64,000 bases of DNA from Camarhynchus parvulus (Eukaryota > Chordata > Aves > Passeriformes > Thraupidae), in assembly GCF_901933205.1 (NCBI RefSeq), contig NC_044571.1, forward strand, positions 69,441,689 through 69,505,688, in the 5' to 3' direction. Position 1 is the stretch's first letter; each line of letters begins with the position of its first letter. The notes beneath the pieces were generated by a model. The model searched no databases and was not told where the DNA came from. It was given only the letters and a program-made list of their open reading frames with translations. Below are positions 11,786-23,814 of the stretch, piece after piece. A program made the translations under genes and the position numbers.

Positions 11786-13659
11786 GCGCCCGCGCCATGT
11801 GATGGCGGCGCCGGGCGCTCAATGGGCTTTCTGTGGCTCTTCTCTTGGCATTCACGCCGCACGCTCCCTCATTATTTCCCTTGTTAACTAAATGAACTGC
11901 ATAATGTACTCTATTCTTGTCGACCCCACCCACGCCGTAGCAGGCGGCCTCTCCCCTCCTCTCCCTTTGGCGGGGTTATTTTCTCATTCTCTGGCGATTT
12001 AATATTCTTTTCTTTCTCTTTATCGCTCTCCTTCGCTTTCAGCCCAGCTTTCAGCCCGTTCCCACTTGTTTATTTTGCCGGCTGCAGCCGCGGTCTCCGC
12101 CGGCGCAGCTTCCCTGCCAGCCCCCCGGTGCCTTTCCCACCTGTGGCACCAGGTCGGCCCCCCGACGCCGACGGCCTCTCTCTCTCCCCTCGCCTCCGGG
12201 ATGTCTCGTCCCCACTGCCTCGCCCGCCGCCTTCCCCAGCCCCGCGTCTTTGTTCCCAGCCTGGGTCCGGGACCTACCACTTATCGCTGTGGCCGCCGTC
12301 GGGCGAAGCCCCCGGCCGCAGAGATATGCCAGCCGGTGCTCCACCGGCAAGGACATCCACCGAGCCTCTGCGTGGGCGTGGGCGCCCGGGCACAACTGAC
12401 GGGTGCGGAGAGCCACACGCATCCCGGCTGCGCTGGTGCGGGTACAGAAAACCCGACACGCAGGTACCGCTCCGTGCCGGCGGCACCCGCGGAGGGAGAA
12501 GAGGTGCTCGGCACATTCCGCGTGTCTTTACCCCTGGTCCCCGTGCCCGGTGCCAGCGGTAACACCTGCCATCGCTCCGTGGCACCGTGGCACTCACGTG
12601 CGGCGGCCCCGACCCCGGCCACCAGCAAACCGCTCCAGCCCGGCCCCGCATCGCCGCGCACAAGCGCGCCGGGGAGTCCCCGGGGCTGCGGGCGCGACAG
12701 GGAAACGGCTGGTTTTTCCCGAACCATGAGATTCAACTTAAACACCTCGACGGTGTCTGGATGTCGCAGCACAGGGACCTGCTGAGTTCACAGCGGTCCC
12801 CAAATGGAGCGCGCATCCCTCGGAGCTCAGGCGCACCGGCGCTGCCCCTGCAGCCGCTCCCCGCGCCGTGCTCCTCGGAGCTCGTTGATTTAGTAGGTGA
12901 ATAAGGAATGCTAACCAATAAGAAAAAGAAACAATTCATGGGGATATGTATTCTATCCCGATTTTCCCGTTTAATATAGGGGCAATAAAAAGACAAACGC
13001 GCCCTCCGACCCCTGTCAAAACGTGGGGAGATTGGTCCCTACAGTAACCTCCCCACCTCGAAACCAAACGGACTTTTTGAAAAGGAGGGGGGAAAAGGGA
13101 GAAAGGAAGAAAAATCTTGAAAGTGGTGTACTCCGTGTCTCAGGGCTGTGCAGAGGTTGTTGTGCCCGTGGTCGCAATTCTTATAGCAATGCACGGGTGT
13201 TTTGCCGAGAGACTATTGATGCTCGAGCCTGAAAATGTACTGATGTGCACAAATGAACGGCGAAAATTACAGAGCGAAGAAAAACGAATGTTAATAAAAA
13301 CTCAGTCCCGCGATGATATAGAAAGGATTGCCAAGTATCCTTTCCCTGAAAGTGTTAATAGGGTTTGGATTTTTCTTTTTGATTTTTGAGGAAAAGGTAT
13401 TTTAAGACATTTTCCGCCGGAGCCGTGTCCCGGGAAGGGGCATTTTTCCCCGCTGGGAAGTGGCTCGCCACCGGGGGTGGTGGATTCAGCCTTATTCCGA
13501 GGGATTCCTGCTGCCCAGGGGCTGAACCCCGGGGCTCTGAGCCGCAGGGAGGCAAAGGGTTAACAGCTTCTGAATGCACACCAAGCCCAAAGCTACTGGG
13601 AAAGAATATCCAAAAAAATAACCAGTTTTTTTTCCAGCCGCTGGACCTTATTGAATGTC

Positions 13660-14035
13660 ATTGAAGAAAGTTTTGAATGCCAGATAAAGAGAGGCGAATT
13701 AAAGTGTGTGACAGCAGAGGATAAGCAAACACAAAGAGAACTCTGTCACACTTTGGGCAAAATCCGTGGGCTTTTTACCAAGCCTCTTCGCTATGATTGA
13801 ATTAAGTAATAGGAAAACATTTTCTTTCAGTTTAGAGCCATTAGACAAAAACTTCAAAGCGAATAACACTTTTTAATGTGCAGCTCAACAATGGAATCTG
13901 TTTTGTGCTGAAATGTTTAAATGGTTTGTTGTGCAACTGTGGGCTGAAATAACCTAGACTGCAGCAAAATAGCATCCTTCAGGCCGTTTTATGAGCGCTT
14001 GAAACTAGCACAGACCTTTAATCCCAGCACTTTAA
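13660..14035. promoter_or_regulatory. Candidate conserved element upstream of GSX1
   Basis: About 2 kb upstream of GSX1 an AT-rich island sits between GC-rich flanks. It has no repeats and is dense in motifs bound by developmental factors: ATTAAG, CATTAGA, several TTTAAT/TTAAAG cores and CAAT-type sites. Vertebrate GSX1 is controlled by nearby non-coding enhancers. Calling this one of them is inference from composition and position only, and cross-species alignment would decide. Confidence 0.35.
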
Positions 14036-14075
14036 ACTAGCTCCCCTCCCCGTCTTTTTGCACCCCCCTCTTTTT

Positions 14076-14102
14076 TGGGGTTTTGTTTTGTTTTGTTTTT
14101 TA
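14076..14102 (+). repeat. GTTTT pentamer repeat
   Basis: A short run of tandem GTTTT units (about four copies) marks the boundary between the AT-rich element and the next CpG-rich block. Confidence 0.6.
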
Positions 14103-14149
14103 ATAGAGGAAATTCTCCTCCAATATTTGCTATCTCGGAACGATCGCCG

Positions 14150-14640
14150 CTGAACGAAGAGGGCTCCGAGAGAGGGGGAAAGAGATCCGCCGCCGGGCTA
14201 CGCGCTGCAGGCGGCTCGGGGGACGCGGGGGGAGCCCCTCCCGGAGCTGCCGCTGCTGCCTGGGGCCAGGGGCCCCGGCTCCGGGGGGCTCCTGCCGGGA
14301 CAGGGTCCCCGGCGGCAGCGGGAGGTGCCGGCGCTTGGGCTCCGCACGGAGAGAATCGCCGGGGGTAGCTGCTCCCCCCGCGCAGTCACACCCCCCGGGA
14401 GAGGGGATGGAGACAGGGAAGCATCAGGGTGAGCATCAGCTGGGGGACCCTTAGAGAGGGAAACGTTAGGGATCACTGCGGGGGATGCAGGAGAGAGAGG
14501 ACAACAGCGCTGGCACTGCCTGAGCCGTGCCGGCTCCCCTGGGGACGGGTGACCCGCGACACGGCTGCCGGCGAGGGGACAGGGTGCCACACCGCCGCTG
14601 CTGCCCGGGGGCGGCTGTGCCCATCGGCTGAAAGGAGCTC
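14150..14640. other. Second CpG-rich block upstream of GSX1
   Basis: About 0.5 kb of CpG-rich sequence, separate from the promoter island. No exon or core promoter element is recognised. It may be an outlying part of the GSX1 CpG domain or the start of an unannotated upstream transcript. Confidence 0.5.
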
Positions 14641-14649
14641 CCTCTTCGT

Positions 14650-15375
14650 TTTGAGAGACCAGCCATCATCGCCTTTTGTGGTGAGGGCTCACTGTCCGCG
14701 GTGCTCGCTGCTTCTCTCCCAGGGTAGGAGGTGCCACCCACCATCAATCCCAGGCATGGAGAGGTGCGTTAGTTTGGGAGCTGTGGGGACGGGAGGATGA
14801 AATCCCGCTGGAATGGGAAGGCATCGCTATTTCCAAGGAGACCACGTCCTTGGTAGCTGAGCAGGGCTGACGATTTGTGAGTGACTGTAATATTCCCCAG
14901 CCTATCCCGAGTAATTATTTTCCAATTTTCCAGTATTTACCAAAGTGTAAATCAAAGCCAATACTGAGCCACAAGGCACACACCATGTGAAGGATTGTCC
15001 AAGGAATGTGCTTATACACTGGACAAACACACCCAGGAGCAAACCTGTGAATCCTTTCAATTAACCTGATCACTGAATTATTCTGAGTTTGAGTAACCTG
15101 TAACAGTTTTTGGTTTGCTTGGTTTACTTCTGCCTCCAACGATCCACAGTACCAGGGATTCCAAAAACATAAGCTATGTTCGTGTTTCATTTCAGTTTTT
15201 CCAAAATAAAGGCTAAACCACAGGGGGTTTTGTTGTGTGAGTTCTTCTTTATCTCTTGTCTGTTCAATCAACTCCTCTCAAATTCATAATTGTATACTTT
15301 TTGTAGCCTATCAGCAATGGTTTTAAAGGGGGCTTTAAAAAAGGAGAGACTATTTACAAGGACAAATATTGCTAG
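14650..15375. other. Intergenic DNA, nothing recognised
   Basis: Composition falls from GC-rich to AT-rich across this interval. No exon, repeat family or structured element was recognised. Confidence 0.5.
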
Positions 15376-15379
15376 CACA

Positions 15380-15612
15380 AAGGAGAATGGGTTTAAACTG
15401 GAAGTGGAGAGATTTAGAATATTTGGTAGGAAGAAATTCAGAGGGTAGTGAGACATTGGAACAGGTTGTCTAGAGACGTCATGGATGTCCCATCCCTGGA
15501 AGTGTTTAAGGCCAGGCTGGATGCAACCCTGAGAACCTGCCCATGGTGAGGAGTTTGGAATTAGATGATGTTTAAGGTCCCTTCAACACTAAGTCATTCC
15601 ATGTTTCTATGA
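15380..15612 (+). mobile_element. CR1 LINE fragment, 3' end, sense orientation
   Basis: This matches the avian CR1 3' region as I know it: a 'gggtttaaactgg' start, 'taggaagaaattc', 'ggaacaggttgtct', 'catccctggaagtgtttaaggccaggctggatg', 'aattagatgatgtttaaggtccctt', and a tail resembling TCTATGA. It is truncated at the 5' end with several substitutions and a small deletion, so it is an old non-mobile copy. It supports an avian or reptilian origin. Confidence 0.85.
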
Positions 15613-15619
15613 CCCAGCC

Positions 15620-18125
15620 TTGCCACATTTCCATGTGTTTCATCCAGTTTCGTCTGTTTTCCATCACAATCTATCAAGACAATAGCTCATCTTGCCAGTA
15701 AAACCTGTGCCACAGGAACAAATCAAAGCTGCTTGTTTCTGTATCCTTCATTTTCTCTTTCCACAGCAGATACCTAGGGTAGAGATTTGTCATTTAAATC
15801 TTCTTCAGTCCCATTGGTTCCTAACAGGATTGTTTTATAAGAGAATCTTGTACTCATCTCCTAAGAAGACAATTTGTTGATTTGACCTTTCACCGAGGAG
15901 GCCGTTCCAAAGACATAGCGGGACATAAATAATAACAAAGTAACAGGAAAAGTGGGAATATGCAAAACCAAACAATTTAAAATAATCTTTTGCTTTTATA
16001 GTGAGACCACAGTTTAAATTGCTGGTGACCTTGTAGGACAAAAGTACTCAAAAGGTGGAGAAGTGCTTGAGGATAATGAAGACAAGGAATTGCAAAAGAG
16101 GAGTCAGATGTTAGTTCTGCAGATGTTGTTAAAATACAGAATTGTTAGAAATACCATCCTTCAACTTCAGAATCCACCCTATTTCCCAGCCCTTTTTTAT
16201 TGCCATCTTCTCCTTTCTCCAAACTTCTCACCTTTATGTATTTCAAGTCCTCTACAAACTGAAAACTTTAGAGGTTGTCAGACTGCTCTTTGAGAACATC
16301 CAAGGGGAAATTCTGTCATCTTGTATGGTGAGAAGCTGTATCACATCTGCTGTTTATATGAAGCATTTGAACAGTTTCCTGTAGCTGATATACTTCTTTT
16401 TAATCACATTAACGTGGATGGCATCATCAAACCATACTGATCTGCAGCATGGGTGCCTGAGGTTGTGGGTACACTGGTTTCAGTGGTTGTGGGTACACTG
16501 ATTTCAGGGCTGGCTTCTTGTCCCCTTCCTGGCAGATTTGGAGGGTCTTGCAGTGGATCTAGTTATTCTGAATGAGACATCTGGTTAGTGCATTCTGTGA
16601 TGGAAGAGAGAGAACTAAATGTCTGTTAGATTCATTACAGGAAGCCAACAGAAAAAAACCAGAGGTTTTCCCTATCCTTTAAAAGAGAATATCAGAGAGT
16701 CGAAGATACTAGAGTCAATAAAGACACTGAAGAACAAGCTCCCAGGTGGGGTTCCCCAACACACAGAAGGCATTTCCTGGATGTTTTTTCAATGCTGCTA
16801 CACAGCCACGTACAGAAATGCATCATGAGTGCTGCCGAAGGAGGAGTATGGAAAATGGGGCAGGGTGTCCTGCTCTGGATCAGGTGCTGGGAGGTTGCAC
16901 CTGGTGAGTGGCAAGGGTTGTGAGCAAAGAGGGAGGTTTGCTTACCTGCTCCAGGGTTTTCTGGCCACTGCTAGTGACATGGTGACAGAGCCTGAAAGCT
17001 GCAGAACTGTGTAGCTTGGTTCCTTCTCTGATGCTGACAAATACATGTTCCTCAAGTGTTCATCATGCATGAACATGAAATGATTATCCTAAATGTTTGT
17101 TCAGCTTGTGTAAAGCAGACCTCACCAAGGTATGTTAATTCCTTTAACTTGCCAGTCCTGTCAGTAGACTGAGAAAATGAACACTCTACACTGACAAAGT
17201 AATTTTCTTATTTTCATTACATTTTTGAGGACTTTAACACCCCTTTTTAACACAGTAGAGTATCCAGAAAATATTAGGTTACTTGCGTTTGTGTCTGCAT
17301 ATCTGGACATGAACTGATAAATTATATATGTTTATGGTTATGTTTACATATATTTATATATAAACATATCAAGTGTGTGTATGATGCATGTTTACAGCCA
17401 TACACAACCATACTGTGGCAATTACATGAGAAATAATTTCCTGGAAATGGAGCCATTTGTTGACCTCCTTATATTTGCATGCTAATCTTCTAGTTTACAG
17501 GAGATGGTTTTTTAGAGACACAAAACAACAACTGGTTAACAAAAATAACATCAGGGATATCTAAGCCAGTACATGACAAACATATATGATGGCACTGCCT
17601 TTTTTTTGTATTTCAAATCTAAGTAAAGACTGTGATTTTCTTTCTTCTGCTTGTTTGTTTTGGTAAGCATAGTGACCTAACACTTAACAAAGTTTGAATT
17701 TGTTGTTGTTACAGGCTGCCCTGGATTAGTAACAGACCTGGGAAGTTTCCTACTTGAAATGTGAATGTCACAAATCTGACTTCACGCCCTTTTGCTGTTA
17801 GATCCTCATCTTCCACGTTTGGAGAGTGGTGTCAAAGGCTCTCCTGTCCTATGTCCCTGTGTACCCAGTGTGTAGAATCACAGCTGAGCTACTGCTGGGG
17901 ATGTGCATGGGCAAACAGGCTCAAGGTTTCTCTTGAAAGAGCTCAATTCTTATCATTAGTCCCTCCCACCATGGGCTATGGTGGTTCCTTCCACTGTGGT
18001 CCAGCAATACTGTCCACCACATCATCCCAAGCAGAGCAGTCTTATATTTTGGGAAAATAGCCCAAAGCTGCGTGCTTTGATATGAAAAAGATGATCCCAA
18101 AATATGGGCCTTATGCCAGTGAAGT
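15620..18125. other. Intergenic DNA with small duplications
   Basis: There is no recognised gene. It contains a 24-bp direct duplication at 16461-16508 and a low-complexity AT-rich stretch with TATA-type runs near 17320-17370. Confidence 0.5.
16461..16508 (+). repeat. Tandem duplication, 24-bp unit
   Basis: Two adjacent 24-base units beginning GGTTGTGGGTACACTG (16461-16484 and 16485-16508) differ at only two positions. Confidence 0.85.
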
Positions 18126-18130
18126 TCAAT

Positions 18131-18235
18131 AGAAGACTTGTTCCGTTTAGTGAGAGACTCGTCTGGCTGAAGAGAAGAAAAGAGAGACAACATGGGAAGA
18201 TGGTGATGGAAAAAATTACAGACACTCTGAAGAAG
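18131..18235 (+). repeat. Inverted repeat pair, arm A (105 bp)
   Basis: This 105-base segment matches the reverse complement of 19156-19260 with 8 mismatches and no gaps (about 92% identity). Both start AGAAGA on their own strand and share a perfect central run through CTGGCTGAAGAGAAGAAAAG and the following bases. Weaker similarity seems to extend a little to each side. It may be two copies of one unrecognised repeat family in opposite orientation, or a local inverted duplication. Confidence 0.85.
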
Positions 18236-18239
18236 GCAG

Positions 18240-19150
18240 CATACTCCAAAATACAAGTTGGATTTCCTGGACTTCTGTAATTCCTCAGTCTTGTCAGACC
18301 CTTGAACTTCAATTCTTGAAGTTTGTGAGAAATACTTAATCATGAAAGGATAAATTCATGGCTGTATAAATGCTGATCACCAGCCATTGAAAATATTCTT
18401 TCTCCACTATGAGAAACAAAATAATCTTAGCAATATTTTATTCTTTATGTAGTTGTGCTGTGGCTACATAAACTCTCCTCAATGTGCTGCCTGCCACTGC
18501 ACCTATCACAGACATACAGGGAATGCACTGTTTTAAGAAGAGGAAATCCACAGAAGAGCTGGTCACTGTTGGTACCCTTTGTACTCAGTGGGAAGAAACA
18601 CAGACCTGCACAGAGGAATTAATTTCACTTATTGCAGAAACCCTCAGTGTTAAAAAAATATGAACATCCCATCAGAAATGCTTACCTGGTGCTATAACGG
18701 ATCCCTAAATGCCTGCCCCAAATGCACGTGTAAGGGGAGGGTTATGGGTGCTGTGTCTCTGTCCTGCTCTGCCTCAGCTGTTGCCCTCTCTCATGGATGC
18801 AGGCTGTGACTCTTTGGAGCACTGAACTCTCCAGAAGCCACAGAGCTGCACAGCGTGAGCTGTGTGGAGCCCCTCTGCTCCCACTTTTGAATCACTGAAT
18901 CTGACAATGAATTATTGTTTTTCTGACACCTCCTGCAGCTTGTATAGACGAGGTCAGAGCCTTTTAACTCTACTTCTGTCCCAGAGTATGGAAACTAATT
19001 AGAACCCTGTGTGGGTTTGGTGTTCCTGTCCCCGGAGACCAGATTGATCCATTTGATTTTAGGCAGCCATTCCCCTTTAATCTGTATCTTCTAACTTTTC
19101 CCTCCAGTTTTTCAACTTCACTCCTTTCTTGGATGCTGTCCTTACTTTTC
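18240..19150. other. Spacer between the two inverted repeat arms
   Basis: About 0.9 kb of DNA separates the arms of the inverted repeat. No gene, tRNA-like or transposase-like sequence was recognised in it. Confidence 0.5.
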
Positions 19151-19155
19151 CTTCT

Positions 19156-19260
19156 CTTCTTCAGAGTGTCTGTAATTCTTTCCATCACCATCTTCCCTTG
19201 TTGTCTCTCTTTTCTTCTCTTCAGCCAGATCAGTGTCTCAGTAAATGGAACAAATCTTCT
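19156..19260 (-). repeat. Inverted repeat pair, arm B (105 bp)
   Basis: Partner of the arm at 18131-18235 in opposite orientation, about 92% identical over 105 bases. On the minus strand it is continuous with an open frame rich in Lys, Arg and Glu (18970-19191). That frame has no recognised domain and is probably incidental to a purine-rich repeat. Confidence 0.85.
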
Positions 19261-20703
19261 AATAGCTTTTCATCCAGAAGTGTGAGAGAAAAGTTTTGAG
19301 CCTGAAGTCTTCCAATTATCTCCTCCAAAAGATACAATTAGAAGGGTTAATAGAGTGTTCTCCAAATTTTTCATATTGCCCAGATGCAGGGCTAGGGGAA
19401 AAAAAAAACCAAACCAAAACAAAAACAAACCAACAAAATCCCAAACAGATGAGGAGACTCCTGCTGTCTTGGTCACAGGAATACAAAAAAAGCAGTAGGT
19501 TAAGCTTGCCAGAAAGAACAGGCTGGGGGAAATGGAATGTGGCAATCAGGAAAGAGGAGGAGATAAACTCAGAAATTTCAGTAGATGTCAGGAGACTAAT
19601 TGTTTTCAGAGGTAAAAAAATATTTAGATCCAATCTTCAGCATTGACTGGAAAGGCTCAGCAATTGCACAAGTTGTAGATTCCTCTCAAGAGATTTTAAT
19701 CAAACTTCCACTTGTTCTCTTTTGACAGAGCTGACGTTCTACACCAAGAAAAAACAGACTGAAGTGTGCCTGCCATCACACTTGTCCTATGGACACTCTC
19801 TGTCTTTTATTCCATCAAATCCCTTCCAGCAGTATAACCAGCCTCACATCAGGGAAACTCCTTCTCCCTTCAGAAAGGAAGGTTCTTTTTTTATCACTGA
19901 TGGTCTCAAAACGACATCTTCCTTTCTGGAGCTGAGGCAGAGAAGGAAGGCTCCTGCTTCTGTGTTGCTGCATGCATCAGCAAGGCTTCTCTGCTTTTTC
20001 ATAGAGCAACATGATTTAGATCAATGGTAAAAATCTCCCTTTTGAGGAAAGAGACCTTCAGAGGGAATTATTGCAGTGGTGCCATGGGATAGGCAAAAAG
20101 AGCATGAGAGTACATGTGTGTTGTACCTGTCTGCTCAGGACCTGTCTGTAGCTGAGATGCCCCTTTGAGACATGTTTGCAATCTAAGTTAGATGCCAAAA
20201 ATACTTTGCAGACATGACAAAAAATCCCAAGTAAAATCTGCCCAGAATTAAGCTGAACATCCAGTGAAGGGTGCTACTACAGAGTCAAAATCATGACAAG
20301 TGTTTTCCACTCTCTGAAAACCAAAGAAATAACAATGATACCAGTAAAACCTTTAAAAATTATTATCCAGACTACAAATACACACACACAGATGCAATCT
20401 CGAGTCTGAAAATCACCACTGTGGCCTCCATGAAACCTACCAGCATGCAGAATTTGATTCAGCTGTTTGTTAGCTCAGGTTATTTGTCAGGAATCAAAAC
20501 AACACTGTAATGCTCTTCTGAGACCAGCTCATCCTGCAGACTCTGGGTCACTCGAGTGTGAATCATCACAGGTCCTGTCACATCTCTGTCACAGCTTGGA
20601 AATGCTGTGAGGGTTAAAGAACACTTTCTTGTATGTTTGGTTCATATTTCACCTGGTTGTATGGGCTTGTTCAACCCAGGAAGTGTAGGCAAAGCAGTAC
20701 AAG

Positions 20704-20743
20704 GCCAACATTCCTTGTACATGTCCAACATTCCTTGTACATG
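20704..20743 (+). repeat. Perfect tandem duplication, 20-bp unit
   Basis: Two identical adjacent copies of CCAACATTCCTTGTACATGT, at 20704-20723 and 20724-20743. Confidence 0.92.
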
Positions 20744-23700
20744 TCCCTTTGGTGGCCCCTTCAGTTATGCTTGGAAGTGAGAAATGGGGAAAGTCATCTC
20801 TGCTGCAGCTCCCATGAGATGGGGGAAGGCAGCCAAGATGTGGAAGTGCACAAAGGGAAGAGCTCTACTACCTCCAGCTACATGCTTTGGCTTCTCTGGG
20901 AGGACAATTGCCCTGCACAATGCAGCATTTCTACCAGCACAGGAGCTGAGCCCCAAAGAGAGAACAGTAACGTGCCCGAGTCATGTTTGTTAACTCCTCA
21001 TGCATTAGAGAACTGTGTCCCCAGAAGTAGAAAAGCCCTAAAGAACAAAGGTGTTAGAACCCAGAAACTAGCACAGTCACATTTTCACCTTATGCAATAC
21101 AATGCAGCCACCTTACTACACAGACCTGATGATGAAAACAGCGGAATTTTTAATCTTTGGTAGCACTAGGAGTAGAACAAGGCTCTGAATTTGCAGGTTT
21201 TACATGGGCTGATATTTTACAGGCTTTTAAATTAGTATCATTAGAATAGAATAAACTTGTGGCAGATGAAGAAATAAGTGCAATGTACATGATTAATATA
21301 ATTAATAAAAGGAGAGTTGTCTTTCTATGGCAGAAGATGAAAACTAGACACAAACATATTCTTGAACTTCTTTTCTGTATATGTCTCAAAGGTCCCTTTG
21401 TCCACTTTCTAGATTGCTCACAGAAATGCCTTTCTCAAGCAGTGACTATTCATGGTTTCACAATGGACATGGAGGTCACTATTGGAATCAAAAAATTAAA
21501 ACCTCCAAATTTTTCTTTTGCCATTAACTTCTAATATGGGACAAAAAAAGGCTTTATTTCCTTCAATAATAGATAAGGGTCAAAGGCTACACATTAAAAT
21601 CCCCTCCATTAGGCACAGTCAATTGAATTTTGAAGTTGGGTTTTTTATTCTGGAGTCCTGGTTGGGAGCTAAATATAAGAAGAAGTCACATTTCCTGGAA
21701 AAAAAAAAGCCTGAGGACAAAGGGACCTGCTGATGAGTGTTCACACGACTGCAGGCTATGGCAGCATCGCAGCCCAGGTTCTGACTCTCAGCTCTGAGGA
21801 GGCAGTGATGGATGATGGCTCAGTGTGAAGGCTGAGCAGTGATAAATGAGGCAGCCATGCTGAGCACACTCAGGGAAGCAGGGTAGTTTTACAACACATC
21901 ATAAAACAACACTGGCTGCTGCTTTGATGGACAAAACTCATGGAGACTGGAGAGGAAATATCAGCTGTCTGTGACAAGCTGGGAAGGTCTGGCTGGCAAC
22001 CGAATGCAAACAAGAGCACCTTTGATGGTGCTTCTGCTGGGAGAGCCAGAGCAGCCATTCTGCAGGAAAAGACAGCTCATTTTCTCTGTGGATTGTCATG
22101 CTTAGAGGGGCTGTAGGTCAAGATTGCTGAGCAACACAGGAGACAAAACCTCTGATGTACTTTGAGCCTTGGTCTCAGATACATAGGTATGGTGGGACAT
22201 TTGGGACCTTGCTCCTGGATTTTCGAAAGAGACAGATGCCAAAACTTGGTGGTGAAATTTCAGAGGTTAACTGAGTGAGTTCATGATTTCATCAGTCCTT
22301 TGAGTGGACTTTCCTCATTGAAAATAGATGCCCCTAATCCTGGGAGAGAAGAGACCGGCCAGCTGATGCACGTACAGTCATAGGGGACCTGTCTCTGTGA
22401 CCTGCAGCTCTACAAGAGCTCCAGCCAGCCTCATTTCCCTGGGACCCCATCCCAAAACTCTGTCAGCCACCTGTCAGAGTCACACTCTGCCCCTGAGCAG
22501 TGACTGGTACCACCATGCAGTTTCATTACCGCAGGGCTGGAACTGTCCTGCATGTGCCTGACTCTCACACGTGAACACCTCCTGTCAAGAGCACACATGA
22601 CTCAGTCATGTCTGTGGACTCACTCTGATGCATTTGAGGAGGAGAAGCAGCTAGAGAATGGACTGGGCTAGGTCAGGCAGGAGGGGATGCCTGGGAGGAG
22701 TGCACTGAGCCAGCAGTGTTGCCTGGTCAGGACTGGACATGTGGTGGAGGTGTGAGGACTGTGGCCTGGCACAGGAGATAGCCCAGGCACCTCAAGAGTT
22801 TGGGTCGGGAAATGGGACTGTGAAGAAGCCTGTCACAGAAACATCATCACTGGCCTGTCAGAATAGCTGAAAAGAGGCACAAAAAGAGAAAAAATGGAGG
22901 GGAAAATGGCTGAAGTAGAAATTGTGGTGCTAAGGAGATAATGGGATGAGGATGGTCAGACGGGGGGCAGAAGACAACATCACACCACAGATTGGAATTT
23001 CTGCTCCTTCATTGTACCTAGGAGCACAGAGATGGCTAAAGATGCCACAAGCTTTGAGCTTGGCCTGATATCCTGGGCTCTCATGCACATCCTGCAGAGC
23101 ATTCTCTGTGCAAAGCAAGGCAGAAAGAAGCACTTCATGAACTCCTAAATTGCAATTCAGTGCAAATGTTGCCCTGTGGCTGCCAAAGCTGAATGCAGAG
23201 GAATAAGAAACTTGGATTCAATCCCAGGCAAGGCATGTTTGGTCTGATGCAAACAAACATGTTTGTATTGATGTGGACCTCAAAACACAGCAGGAAACAA
23301 AACCAGTCCCCAAGCACGAGGGGACCCACATGATTCAGACTAAGATGTAAGAAGTGTCAATGGGGCATTTACAGTGGCAGCTTTGCAAGGCAATAGGACC
23401 TCAGAGTACAGCTGTGGGCCACTGCCTGCACCCTGCTCTGCACCCATCCTGCTGCAGGCCTCTTGACCTGCTCCTCTGCTTATCTCTGCAGTGTCCCACA
23501 TCAAGCTGGATGTTTTCCCCCAGAATCCTCAAAGAGGATTTGGCTTTGAGGTTTTCCTTTCTTTTTAACTTTTGTTTGGAGAGGCATTATGGTCTTTAGT
23601 TGTATGATGCCTTTTGATCCGTGCTGCTGCTGTGAAGTCTGTACCTGCAAACTCCTTTCTCTGTGTTCTGGGGAGTTTGTTCAGTTTTCCTGACAAGACA

Positions 23701-23750
23701 GTGTCTTTGCAGGTTCAGGATCCTGTTCGGGTTCAGAATAAGGATAGACA

Positions 23751-23814
23751 TCACTTCTGCATCTCATCTCAAAGATAAGCAATCACTTCTGCATCTCATC
23801 TCAAAGATAAGCAA
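23751..23814 (+). repeat. Perfect tandem duplication, 32-bp unit
   Basis: Two identical adjacent 32-base units beginning TCACTTCTGCATCTCATC, at 23751-23782 and 23783-23814. The lack of any difference points to a recent duplication or one kept identical by slippage. Confidence 0.92.

Larger units (their letters stand above)
11300..12890. other. CpG island over GSX1 exon 1 and upstream DNA
   Basis: Dense CpG and GC sequence covers the first exon, promoter and about 1 kb upstream. It is interrupted at about 11820-12060 by an AT-rich stretch with homeodomain-type core motifs (ATTA, TAAC, TAAT). Many long open frames appear in all frames here through lack of stop codons. They are not genes. Confidence 0.75.
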
